From positions 372,001-436,000 of the forward strand of contig CANMIL010000003.1 of assembly GCA_947497895.1 (NCBI GenBank): 64,000 bases of DNA, in the 5' to 3' direction. The notes below the pieces were generated by a model. It was not told the origin of the DNA. It was given only the letters and a program-made list of their open reading frames with translations, and did not search any database. The position numbers and the translations under genes were made by a program. Positions 53,076 to 61,138 of the stretch are shown here, in pieces. Every line of letters begins with the position of its first letter. Positions within the stretch are counted from its first letter, which is position 1. Source of the DNA: an uncultured Tenacibaculum sp. (GTDB taxonomy: Bacteria > Bacteroidota > Bacteroidia > Flavobacteriales > Flavobacteriaceae).

Positions 53076-53903
53076 ATGAAAAAAATATTGGTTCCAATAG
53101 ATTTTTCAAAGCACTCCGAGTACGCCTGTGTTCTTGCTTCGAAAATTGCAAAAAAATCAAAAAGCCAAATTCATTTAGTCCATATGGTAGAATTACCTTC
53201 TGGAATTGTTGACATGGGAGCTGGAAGCAACTTCAGTATTCCAGAAAGCATGTTATATCTTAGAAAAGTGAAAGACAAACTTGTCGACATTAAAACAAAG
53301 TACTTCGAAGACTTTGACGACATACAACACTCAATACGTTTTCAAAATCCTTTCGAAGGAATTCGTGACTACTCTCAAAAGATCAAACCAGATATGATTG
53401 TAATGGGATCAAAAGGGCAAACCGCCTTAAAGGAAATGATTATTGGCTCGAATACTGAGAAAACAATTGCAAGTTTAAACACACCTGTTTTGATTACTAA
53501 GAAAAATGATTCTAAATTTAAATTAAAAAAATTCGTTTTTGCCTCAACCTTTGAAAAAGATGAAGCGAAAGCTTTCGAAGGCTTCTTAGAATTTTCGAAA
53601 TTTTTCAATAGCAAAATCTATCTATTAAAAATAAACACACCGAAAAAGTTCGAAGATTCTATGGAATCAAAGAAAAAAGTTGAAAAGTTTATAAAAAAAT
53701 ACAACATTGAGAAATACTCAATACATGTATACAACAGTAAATCGGTACCGCGAGGTATTTTAAATTTTTCAACAGATAAAGAAGTTGATTTAATATCAAT
53801 AGCAACCCATGGAAGAACTGGACTATCCAAATACCTAAACGGAAGTATTTCAATGAGTCTTTCTAAAAACGTTGTAAAACCAGTACTTACTTTCAAGGTG
53901 TAA
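53076..53903 (+). CDS. Universal stress protein (tandem UspA)
   Basis: The ATG at 53076 gives 275 residues. Two UspA domains are visible: MKKILVPIDFSKHSEYACVLA at the start of the first with its nucleotide-site segment MGSKGQTALKEMIIGSNTEK, and a second ending ATHGRTGLSKYLNGSISMSL. Both keep the G-2x-G-9x-G type ATP-binding pattern, so it is likely a nucleotide-binding UspA. It is divergent from rimP and followed by a strong terminator. The TATTTTTA at 53033-53040 may be its -7 box. Confidence 0.92.
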   Translation: MKKILVPIDFSKHSEYACVLASKIAKKSKSQIHLVHMVELPSGIVDMGAGSNFSIPESMLYLRKVKDKLVDIKTKYFEDFDDIQHSIRFQNPFEGIRDYSQKIKPDMIVMGSKGQTALKEMIIGSNTEKTIASLNTPVLITKKNDSKFKLKKFVFASTFEKDEAKAFEGFLEFSKFFNSKIYLLKINTPKKFEDSMESKKKVEKFIKKYNIEKYSIHVYNSKSVPRGILNFSTDKEVDLISIATHGRTGLSKYLNGSISMSLSKNVVKPVLTFKV

Positions 53904-53929
53904 CGTTCTAACGAGCTAACATTAAATTA

Positions 53930-53960
53930 AAAAACCTTCAGCTACATTGAAGGTTTTTTT
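53930..53960 (+). terminator. Terminator after the universal stress protein gene
   Basis: AAAACCTTCA and TGAAGGTTTT form a stem around a short loop, followed by a T run. Confidence 0.85.
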
Positions 53961-54122
53961 GTTCCTATCAGAGATTCATGGAAAGAAATCTGTTCAAAAA
54001 TTAAAAAAGCATTCCCCTCTTAACAACTCATTCCTAAAAAATAACAGTTGAGTTAAAAAATCTTAAGAAATCAATTTGGTTATTAGATATTTGAATCATT
54101 GAAAATCTAACAAAGAAAAAAA

Positions 54123-54746
54123 ATGATAGGCATATTGATAATTTTTCATGCGGTACTAGGCGGACTTGCACTTATTTCTGGAACCATTTCACTATTCGCA
54201 AAAAAAGGAAAAAAAGCTCATAAAAAATCTGGCATCGTTTTTTATTACTCCATGACTTCTTGCGCCTTATCAGCGATGCTTATTTCAGTTTTACCAAATC
54301 ACATCAATCCATTCTTGTTTTCAATAGGAATTTTTAGTCTATATTTTGTTTTAACAGGTAAAAGAGCATTGAATTTTAAAAACGAAACAACATCTCTATT
54401 CTTAGATAAAACCATAGCACTAATAATGGCACTTACGGGAATATTAATGATTCTACTTCCTATTCTTGTAACAAGTAACATAAATATTGTGCTTCTTGTT
54501 TTCGGGCTTATGGGAATATTTTTCTCAACTCGAGATATTCTACTATTTTCTAAACCTGAAAGACTTAAAAAAGGATGGTTAAAATTACATATTGGCAAGA
54601 CGGTAGGAGCATATATTTCAGCAACAACAGCATTTGTTGTTGTTAACGAATTATTTCCAAGTTTTTATGGTTGGTTTATTCCTGGAATCATCGGCAGTAC
54701 GATCATTGCATATTGGCTAAGAAAAGTACGTATGAACACAAAATAA
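54123..54746 (+). CDS. Integral membrane protein, DUF2306-like
   Basis: A 207-residue membrane protein with about six helices. The start (IIFHAVLGGLALISGTISLF, then KKGKKAHKKSGIVFYYSMTS) resembles the His-containing helix pair of DUF2306 proteins, and the end (LKLHIGKTVGAYISATTAFV) holds the second conserved His. It is more diverged than the protein at 15422-16063. Function unknown. It is monocistronic. Confidence 0.7.
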   Translation: MIGILIIFHAVLGGLALISGTISLFAKKGKKAHKKSGIVFYYSMTSCALSAMLISVLPNHINPFLFSIGIFSLYFVLTGKRALNFKNETTSLFLDKTIALIMALTGILMILLPILVTSNINIVLLVFGLMGIFFSTRDILLFSKPERLKKGWLKLHIGKTVGAYISATTAFVVVNELFPSFYGWFIPGIIGSTIIAYWLRKVRMNTK

Positions 54747-55275
54747 GCAAAGAAGGCACTAATTAAAACCTCCTTAACTGCTACATACACAAAATACCTC
54801 CTCATCCGATTCTAGTATTACTTATTTTCAGAACGAGGATTTAGAGAAAACAAATTCAATGCATCCATTTTTATTTTTATTCACACGAAACAAGTAACCC
54901 CATCAAGAACTTAAAAATTGAAATTCATTCAATATTCTACTTTACCCCATACCGCCTTTCTCAGACCATCTTCAAAATCGCCATAAAATACTGACAACAA
55001 AGACAAAACAACATTCAAAAATCAAAAAACTCGCTCAAACTAAATCAGGAGACTCAATATAGCTAGGTTTATATTTTCATAAAACTACCTGTTAAAACTA
55101 ATAATCGCATCCTTTTTGGAACAAAATTTGCAAAATAGTTCATTCATTAAAAGGATCAGAAAAAGACAACTACTCATTAGACGACTTTCGAAATTAATCC
55201 TTAGCAAATCTCAATAAAAAATCAAAAAAAACACACAGAAAAACAATAGGATTAACATTTAAAAAAAAGAATATT
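54747..55275. other. 529-bp intergenic region
   Basis: AT-rich and non-coding in all frames as far as I can see. The only notable signal is a sigma-54-type promoter at 55116-55132. No repeats or RNA genes were recognised in the first 350 bases. Confidence 0.6.
55116..55132 (+). promoter_or_regulatory. Candidate sigma-54 (RpoN) promoter
   Basis: TTGGAACAAAATTTGCA has the invariant GG and GC with exactly 10 nt between them, and matches TGGCACG-N4-TTGC at most conserved positions. It implies a start near 55143, about 130 nt before the next gene. Confidence 0.55.
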
Positions 55276-55719
55276 ATGAAAAAAACTATTTTATTTATTA
55301 TGCTAATATCATCGATGGGTTTATTCTCTCAAAAAATAAAATTTAAAAAGGGAATAGTTTATAAAGATGAAAAACCTTTTATGACCTATAAAACAGCAGG
55401 TCTCATAGGAGAAGAAGGTTTTATGATTACAGAATTAGGGCCTTATGGAGAGAGCATTATTTTTAGAAACGAGAAAAGGATATATGGAAATGGAGATAAA
55501 AAACACTACAAAAGAATAATATTCCCTTCGTTAGGGAATGGTACTTTCCTAGAGGTTTCATCTGGACTAAGAGGTAGAAGGGGCTTTGTAAGATGGCTAA
55601 TTAAAAATGAGATCTTAGATTTATCAGGAAGAATAATTTATGAAAACGTTGGGAGCTTTATTCATTTACATGACGAAAGGATTTCTATCCCGAGAACCCC
55701 AATTTACAGAGGATTCTAA
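55276..55719 (+). CDS. Exported hypothetical protein
   Basis: A 147-residue protein with a clear signal peptide (MKKTILFIMLISSMGLFSQ). The mature part is basic and probably beta-rich (GIVYKDEKPFMTYKTAGLIG, then FLEVSSGLRGRRGFVRWL). I recognise no family. A candidate sigma-54 promoter lies 144 nt upstream. A terminator belonging to the downstream minus-strand tRNA could also end this transcript. Confidence 0.7.
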   Translation: MKKTILFIMLISSMGLFSQKIKFKKGIVYKDEKPFMTYKTAGLIGEEGFMITELGPYGESIIFRNEKRIYGNGDKKHYKRIIFPSLGNGTFLEVSSGLRGRRGFVRWLIKNEILDLSGRIIYENVGSFIHLHDERISIPRTPIYRGF

Positions 55720-55792
55720 CAACTAAATTAAATATTTTGAACCCATAATCTAAATAAATAGGGAATCACCATCCATCTTTTTTCAAAGCATA

Positions 55793-55823
55793 AAAAAACC
55801 TTCAGAGTTCCTGAAGGTTTTTT
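55793..55823. terminator. Terminator next to tRNA-Leu
   Basis: AAAAAACCTTCAG and CTGAAGGTTTTTT form a stem around AGTTC with A and T flanks, so it can serve the minus-strand tRNA and the plus-strand gene upstream. Confidence 0.85.
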
Positions 55824-55825
55824 AG

Positions 55826-55907
55826 TACGGGTGAAGGGAGTCGAACCCCCACGCCTTGCGGCACTAGATCCTAAGTCTAGCGTGTCTACCAATTCCACCA
55901 CACCCGC
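55826..55907 (-). tRNA. tRNA-Leu (anticodon UAG)
   Basis: An 82-nt class II tRNA on the minus strand. The acceptor 5' strand is GCGGGTG and the 3' strand CACCCGT with discriminator A. The D-arm region reads TGGTGGAATTGGTAGACA, the anticodon stem-loop CTAGA CTTAGGA TCTAG, a variable arm TGCCGCAAGGCG follows, and the T-arm contains GGTTCGACTCC. The anticodon TAG reads CUA and related leucine codons. CCA is not encoded. Confidence 0.95.
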
Positions 55908-56333
55908 GTGTTTTTGAATTGTGCGTGCAAATATACACAAACTATTCAAATATCAAACACTATTTATTAGGTTTTATATTATCAAACTCATACAAAACTG
56001 TAAATCAGAATTTTCAGCATAAAAAAAGCTCTCGAACGAGAGCTTACAACTAAATTCTATTTTAAAACCCTTCTAAAAATTTTAAATAGACTGCTAATGC
56101 GCAGCAAACATATATACTTTCTTTTGAGGTTGTGTTAACATAATATTACCAGTTTCTTAAAAAAAGTTGACAAACAATTTCTTTTTGAGATTGTTAGAGG
56201 GAACTCTTTTTTAGAGGAAACTAAAATATCTACTTACATTAATTAGGAAACAGATAGTTACCAAAAGTCACATAGATTTTGAAAACAGAATTCAAAAAAA
56301 ATCTGTTAACTTAGCGTACTTAATTATTTTACA
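55908..56333. other. 426-bp intergenic region with a possible minus-strand transcript
   Basis: It contains a terminator-like hairpin for the minus strand (56027-56045) and, 49 nt upstream of it on the same strand, a 15-codon frame (56094-56141). No longer frame is present. The rest is AT-rich, with the promoter of the M20 gene presumably near 56250-56310. Confidence 0.45.
56027..56045 (-). terminator. Minus-strand terminator-like hairpin
   Basis: AAGCTCTC and GAGAGCTT form a perfect stem; read on the minus strand it is followed by a run of seven T. There is no annotated gene directly upstream on that strand, so it implies an unknown short transcript. Confidence 0.6.
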
Positions 56334-57722
56334 ATGCAAACTATTCAAGACTATATAGCCAACCATAAACAGCGCTTTTTAGATGAGCTTATTGAGCTTC
56401 TCAAAATACCATCGGTAAGTGCTGATCCTGCTTTTAACCAAGACGTACTTAATACTGCTGACAGCATAAAAAATAGTTTAGAAAAGGCTGGTTGCGACAA
56501 AGTTGAAATTTGTGAAACCCCTGGATACCCTATTGTTTACGGAGAAAAAATTATAGATCCTAATCTACCTACAGTATTGGTTTATGGTCATTACGATGTA
56601 CAACCTGCTGATCCTATTGATTTATGGGACTCTCCACCTTTTGAGCCTATTATCAAAGAAACAGATATCCATCCTGAAGGTGCTATTTTCGCAAGAGGAG
56701 CCTGTGATGATAAAGGTCAAATGTATATGCATGTGAAAGCTTTGGAATATATGACTCAAACAGGAAACCTTCCTTGTAACGTAAAGTTTATGATTGAAGG
56801 GGAGGAAGAAGTTGGATCAGAGAGCTTGGCTTGGTTTGTTCCTAGAAACAAGGAAAAGTTAGCGAATGATGTAATTTTGATTTCTGATACCGGAATGATT
56901 GCAAACAACATTCCTTCTATTACTACAGGTTTAAGAGGTTTAAGTTATGTTGAAGTAGAAGTAACTGGTCCAAATAGAGATTTACATTCTGGGCTTTATG
57001 GAGGAGCTGTTGCGAACCCAATTAATGTATTGACCAAAATGATTGCGTCATTACATGATGAAAACAAACATATTACCATTCCTGGTTTTTATGATAAAGT
57101 TGAAGAGCTATCAAGAGAAGAACGCGATGAAATGGCGAAAGCTCCTTTTTCACTAGAAGAATATCAAAATGCTTTAGATATTGATTCAGTGTATGGAGAA
57201 GAAGGTTTTTCAACGAACGAACGAAATTCTATTCGCCCTACGTTAGATGTTAATGGAATATGGGGAGGTTACACAGGTGAAGGTGCTAAAACTGTTATTG
57301 CGAGTAAAGCTTATGCGAAAATATCAATGCGTTTAGTTCCTAATCAAGAATGGAGAGAGATTACCGAATTATTTAAAACACATTTCGAGAGTATTGCTCC
57401 TGAAGGTGTAAAGGTAAAGGTAACTCCACACCATGGTGGTCAAGGATATGTTACTCCTATTGATAATATCGGTTATCAAGCGGCAAGTAAAGCCTATGAA
57501 GAAACGTTTGGAGCTACTCCAATTCCACAACGTAGTGGGGGTAGTATTCCAATTGTTGCTTTGTTTGAAGAAGAATTGAAAAGCAAAACCATTTTAATGG
57601 GATTCGGATTAAATTCTGATGCTATTCACTCACCAAACGAACATTTTGGAGTTTGGAATTACTTAAAAGGTATTGAAACCATTCCTTACTTCTATAAATA
57701 TTTTACAGAATTAAGTAAATAA
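56334..57722 (+). CDS. M20 family dipeptidase
   Basis: A 462-residue cytosolic metallopeptidase of the M20 family (carnosinase/CNDP-like). Metal and catalytic residues are in place: GHYDVQP (His86, Asp88), ARGACDDKGQ (about Asp125), EGEEEVGSE (about 156-164), and a late GLNSDAIHSPNE with the last His. The lid/dimer domain starts near RGLSYVEVEVTGPNRDLHSG. It probably hydrolyses dipeptides or N-terminal residues. It is monocistronic with a strong terminator. Confidence 0.94.
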   Translation: MQTIQDYIANHKQRFLDELIELLKIPSVSADPAFNQDVLNTADSIKNSLEKAGCDKVEICETPGYPIVYGEKIIDPNLPTVLVYGHYDVQPADPIDLWDSPPFEPIIKETDIHPEGAIFARGACDDKGQMYMHVKALEYMTQTGNLPCNVKFMIEGEEEVGSESLAWFVPRNKEKLANDVILISDTGMIANNIPSITTGLRGLSYVEVEVTGPNRDLHSGLYGGAVANPINVLTKMIASLHDENKHITIPGFYDKVEELSREERDEMAKAPFSLEEYQNALDIDSVYGEEGFSTNERNSIRPTLDVNGIWGGYTGEGAKTVIASKAYAKISMRLVPNQEWREITELFKTHFESIAPEGVKVKVTPHHGGQGYVTPIDNIGYQAASKAYEETFGATPIPQRSGGSIPIVALFEEELKSKTILMGFGLNSDAIHSPNEHFGVWNYLKGIETIPYFYKYFTELSK

Positions 57723-57732
57723 TACAACTTGA

Positions 57733-57766
57733 AAAATCCCCGTTTTAAATATAAAACGGGGATTTT
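57733..57766 (+). terminator. Terminator between M20 dipeptidase and the next minus-strand gene
   Basis: AAATCCCCGTTTTA and TAAAACGGGGATTT form a long stem with a T run. It probably serves both convergent genes. Confidence 0.88.
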
Positions 57767-57783
57767 TGTAAAGAATCGACTCC

Positions 57784-58350
57784 TTATTTTTGAGTCCTAT
57801 CATAGTTTCTCTGAGCCCTTTCATATTCTCTTTTTGCTCTATCTAATCTTCGTTTAGCACTTTCTTTGCGGGCCTTCTTTGATTCACGCATGTTTTCCCC
57901 ATTAATTACATACTTAAGTTGATTACCAATCGCTTGTATTTTTTCTTGAAAATCTTTCGAAGTCATTTCTTTGTCTACATAAATTCTCACATATCCTTCA
58001 CTTACTCTACATTTAAAAACCTCTTCATTGTTTTTTAAATTACTCCAAAAAGACGTTCCATTGCTATTTGTAAACTTCATTTCACTTAGTTTCTTTTGAA
58101 GAAAGTTTCTTACATCTACCGTAAACTCATCATTAAAAGATGCCCTAAATTTATAGGTGGTATTGGTGCTTTTTACTGAGATAGAACTAGAACTATTACG
58201 TTTACTTCTATTAGTAGAAGAATTGTATGAATAACTCCTTTCTTCGGCGGTATTATGTACTTCCGTTGGTGGTTGTGGAGGTTCAGGTGTTTCTTGGGCT
58301 TTTACAAATATTGTAGTTAAAAAAAATACTAAATACATTAAAGTTCTCAT
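57784..58350 (-). CDS. Exported hypothetical protein with charged C-terminus
   Basis: A 188-residue protein with a signal peptide ending VKAQ, a Pro- and Ser-rich stretch (about 20-60), a small alpha/beta region (about 65-155, YKFRASFNDEFTVDVRNFLQ, then VSEGYVRIYVDKEMTSKDFQ), and a highly charged helical end (KKARKESAKRRLDRAKREYE). No family recognised. It lies downstream of the two-component genes, but a gap of about 100 nt suggests an independent transcript. Confidence 0.7.
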   Translation of the reverse strand: MRTLMYLVFFLTTIFVKAQETPEPPQPPTEVHNTAEERSYSYNSSTNRSKRNSSSSISVKSTNTTYKFRASFNDEFTVDVRNFLQKKLSEMKFTNSNGTSFWSNLKNNEEVFKCRVSEGYVRIYVDKEMTSKDFQEKIQAIGNQLKYVINGENMRESKKARKESAKRRLDRAKREYERAQRNYDRTQK

Positions 58351-58447
58351 AATTATTAATTTTAAAGTTATACGTTGTTTTTAGGCATTAGGGTGACCGT
58401 TCCTGTAAAAGACAATACAGAAACCTCTTATTTTATATGTTAAATGA

Positions 58448-59149
58448 TTATTCTTTTGTGGAAACTATCTTAAATTCGAGCCCCACACCTCTTATACTTT
58501 CAATTTTAATCGAATCATCTTCCTTAAAATACTTTCGCAATCGACTAATAAATACATCCATACTTCTTCCTGTGAAGAAGTCATCAGTTCCCCAAACGGC
58601 TTGTAATATTTTATCTCTTTTCAGTAATTGATTTTTATGTTGAAACAAAAACTGAATAAGTTGCGCCTCTTTTTCAGTTAATCGCTGGACAGTTTCTTTA
58701 TATTTCAATTCAAGTTTCTCCTTGCTAAATTGATATTCCCCAATAGTAAAGTCGTTTTTCGTATAATGAATGGCAACTCTTTTTTGCGTTCTTTTGATAA
58801 TATTTTGTAAACGCAGAATGAGTTCTTCTGCCTCAAAAGGTTTTATAATATAATCGTCCGCTCCCAATTTCAGCCCTTTTATTTTATCTTCCTTTTGATT
58901 TCGTGCTGTTAAAAACACAAAAGGCATTTCCGGATTTTGTTCAATTACTTTCTCGGCAAGAGAAAAACCATCCAACTTAGGCATCATAACATCAAAAACA
59001 CAGATATCAAATTCATTTTTATGAAATACTTCCAATGCTTCTTCTCCATCTTTCGCCCAAGTAACCTTAAACTCGTACAAGCTCAGATACTGTTTTAAAA
59101 TATTACCAAAATCAATATCGTCTTCTGCTAATAAAACTGTCTTCATCAT
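58448..59149 (-). CDS. Response regulator, OmpR/PhoB family
   Basis: A 233-residue response regulator. The receiver domain (1-120) has the acidic pair (AEDDIDF), the phospho-acceptor Asp in CVFDVMMPKLDGF, Thr/Ala in FLTARNQ and Lys in IIKPF. The C-terminal winged helix (about 135-230) is of the OmpR type (LTEKEAQLIQFLFQHKNQLL, MDVFISRLRKYFKEDDSIKI). It overlaps the sensor kinase gene by four bases, so the pair is translated together. The target genes are unknown. Confidence 0.95.
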   Translation of the reverse strand: MMKTVLLAEDDIDFGNILKQYLSLYEFKVTWAKDGEEALEVFHKNEFDICVFDVMMPKLDGFSLAEKVIEQNPEMPFVFLTARNQKEDKIKGLKLGADDYIIKPFEAEELILRLQNIIKRTQKRVAIHYTKNDFTIGEYQFSKEKLELKYKETVQRLTEKEAQLIQFLFQHKNQLLKRDKILQAVWGTDDFFTGRSMDVFISRLRKYFKEDDSIKIESIRGVGLEFKIVSTKE

Positions 59150-60516
59150 ACAGGAATTTTAATGGTTACTGTTGTTCCTTTGGAAAGCTGACTATCCAAA
59201 GTAATGCTTCCGTTATGAGCTTTCACTATTTGATTTACATAATACAATCCCAGGCCCAATCCTTTTACATTATGAACCGTATCATTATCTATTCGATAAA
59301 ACTTATCAAATACTTTCTTCAATTGATTCTTAGCGATTCCTATGCCATTATCTTCAATAGTAATTCGAAAATCACTTTCCGTTTGTGCCGTAGAAATAGT
59401 AATGGTGTCTGCACCATATTTCACCGCATTCTCCAACACATTCAGAACTGCCGTGTTCAACTGAAACTTATCTATTTTGAGTAAGCTATTCTCTTGAGAA
59501 AAATTACTCGTAATCTTTACATCAGACTGTTGCAATTGATAATCATTTATCAGGTTTTCCAACCATCTTTTCGGATTTACTTCCTTCTTCTCAAGTTGAA
59601 TATCTTCAAATCCAAGGGAATTGTTTACCACTTGATCGATTAGGTTTTGTAAACGACCTCTTTGCCTGTCAATAGTAGCAATTGTAGATTGCACAATAAC
59701 TTCGTTTTTTTGAACGTTTTTATCTTGTAATGTTTTCGTAGCAATACTCAAAGTTGCCAATGGAGTTTTAAGCTCGTGAGTTATATTATTTACGAAATCT
59801 GTTTTTATGTCCGCATTTTTCTTCTGCTTTATAAAAGAATAAAAAGCATATACAAAGAGTAAAATAATTGTTACTATTGAACCAATACTAGCTAATAACA
59901 CCCAGAACATACGTTTTAAAACCTCTATCCTCCAATTCTTAACATCAATATAGCTATTCGTCGCTATTACAAAACCGAGTTTTTCATCTCTAATTGACAG
60001 ATTATCGTTTTCTTCTTTGGAAGAACTCATGGAAGACCATTCTCCGCTATTAACATGATATCTTGTTGCTTCATTTAGTGAATTTCCAAAAAGTAATACT
60101 GGTTCATTTTTTGCGCTTACCAAAGTATCCCTTCCCAACTCATTAATAAGAATAGCCCTAGTGATATTCTTCTGATATGTTATGGGAAACGCAAGTTCTT
60201 TACTTTCTATGGCTTTCTTAAAATAACTTTTGAACTTTTCATTTAAGCTATCTCTCTTTTTATAAAACGATGTGAATAATTTTTCGTCAGAATTAAAAGG
60301 ATCTTCATATCCTAAAACAACTTGTTTTAAAATGGTTGCATATGCTTCATCCCATTCATCCGTTTTCTCTAGAAACTTTAACTCTTGCTTCGCTTCCTTA
60401 AAAAACGCATCGCGCTGTAGCTTAAATGTGTTTTCTATCAAAGAATATTGAATAACAGATAAGACAACTAGTGCAATTAAAGAAGCAATGATTAATATGT
60501 TTATTCTTGTTTTCAC
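59146..60516 (-). CDS. Sensor histidine kinase
   Basis: A 456-residue membrane kinase. Helix 1 lies at about 5-25, then a periplasmic sensor region of about 175 residues without a domain I recognise, and helix 2 at about 205-230. The HisKA domain carries the phospho-His in FVNNITHELKTPLATLS, and the HATPase domain has ENAVKYGAD (N box), DNGIGIAKNQ and GLGLGLYYV. It is the first gene of the two-component pair and divergent from the BlaI operon. The stimulus is unknown. Confidence 0.94.
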   Translation of the reverse strand: MKTRINILIIASLIALVVLSVIQYSLIENTFKLQRDAFFKEAKQELKFLEKTDEWDEAYATILKQVVLGYEDPFNSDEKLFTSFYKKRDSLNEKFKSYFKKAIESKELAFPITYQKNITRAILINELGRDTLVSAKNEPVLLFGNSLNEATRYHVNSGEWSSMSSSKEENDNLSIRDEKLGFVIATNSYIDVKNWRIEVLKRMFWVLLASIGSIVTIILLFVYAFYSFIKQKKNADIKTDFVNNITHELKTPLATLSIATKTLQDKNVQKNEVIVQSTIATIDRQRGRLQNLIDQVVNNSLGFEDIQLEKKEVNPKRWLENLINDYQLQQSDVKITSNFSQENSLLKIDKFQLNTAVLNVLENAVKYGADTITISTAQTESDFRITIEDNGIGIAKNQLKKVFDKFYRIDNDTVHNVKGLGLGLYYVNQIVKAHNGSITLDSQLSKGTTVTIKIPV

Positions 60517-60704
60517 ATTTCAAAAGTAATGGAAACTTTAAACAAAAAGCCAGAAAACGAAACCGTTAACCTAGCATTAACCGTTAACACTGGTATTAAC
60601 ATAAATAATTACAAAAGAGCACACTACATTGAATCCAACCCGAAACTCCTTTAATATGCGTGAGAATTAAGAAGAAAAATTCACTTTTTAAATATTTTAA
60701 CATC

Positions 60705-60745
60705 TCTACATTTGTAGAATTAAATTTTATTTCTACATTTGTAGA
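60705..60745 (+). promoter_or_regulatory. Twin BlaI-type operators containing the promoter
   Basis: Two identical palindromes TCTACATTTGTAGA occupy 60705-60718 and 60732-60745. Their core TACAnnTGTA is the BlaI/MecI box. The TTTG of the first (60711-60714) and the TACATTTG of the second (60734-60741) are 19 nt apart and match the Bacteroidota -33 and -7 elements, so each operator covers one promoter element. The blaI start is 22 nt downstream. Confidence 0.85.
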
Positions 60746-60766
60746 GTTAATTCTAAACATGTAGAG

Positions 60767-61138
60767 ATGCAATTATCAAAAACAGAAGAACAAGTAATGC
60801 AATACTTATGGAAACTCGAAAAGGCCTTTATGAAGGATATCCTAGCAGAGTTCCCAGAGCCAAAGCCTGCAAATACAACCGTTGCAACTCTGCTAAAAAG
60901 AATGAAAGACAAAGGTTTTATTGACTATAAACTTTATGGCAAATCGAGAGAGTATTTTCCATTAGTTAAGAAATCAGACTATTTCTCAAAACACATGAAA
61001 GGTTTGATCAAGAACTTTTTCAATAATTCAGCTAGCCAATTTGCTTCATTCTTTACCTCTGAAACCGATTTATCAGTAACAGAACTTGAAAAACTAAAAG
61101 AACTTATTGACAATCAAATAAAAGAACAGAAAAAATGA
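60767..61138 (+). CDS. BlaI/MecI/CopY family repressor
   Basis: A 123-residue winged-helix repressor. The N-terminal half carries the family pattern EEQVMQYLWKLEKAFMKDIL, then PANTTVATLLKRMKDKGFID; the C-terminal part is a helical dimerisation domain. Twin palindromic operators lie just upstream, so it is autoregulated. It overlaps the M56 peptidase gene by four bases. In the classical system the M56 partner triggers removal of the repressor on a signal; the signal here is unknown. Confidence 0.95.
   Translation: MQLSKTEEQVMQYLWKLEKAFMKDILAEFPEPKPANTTVATLLKRMKDKGFIDYKLYGKSREYFPLVKKSDYFSKHMKGLIKNFFNNSASQFASFFTSETDLSVTELEKLKELIDNQIKEQKK

Noticed and set aside
55728..55949. A 73-codon minus-strand frame
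   Set aside because: It reads straight through the tRNA-Leu gene and its terminator; such frames over tRNAs are artefacts.
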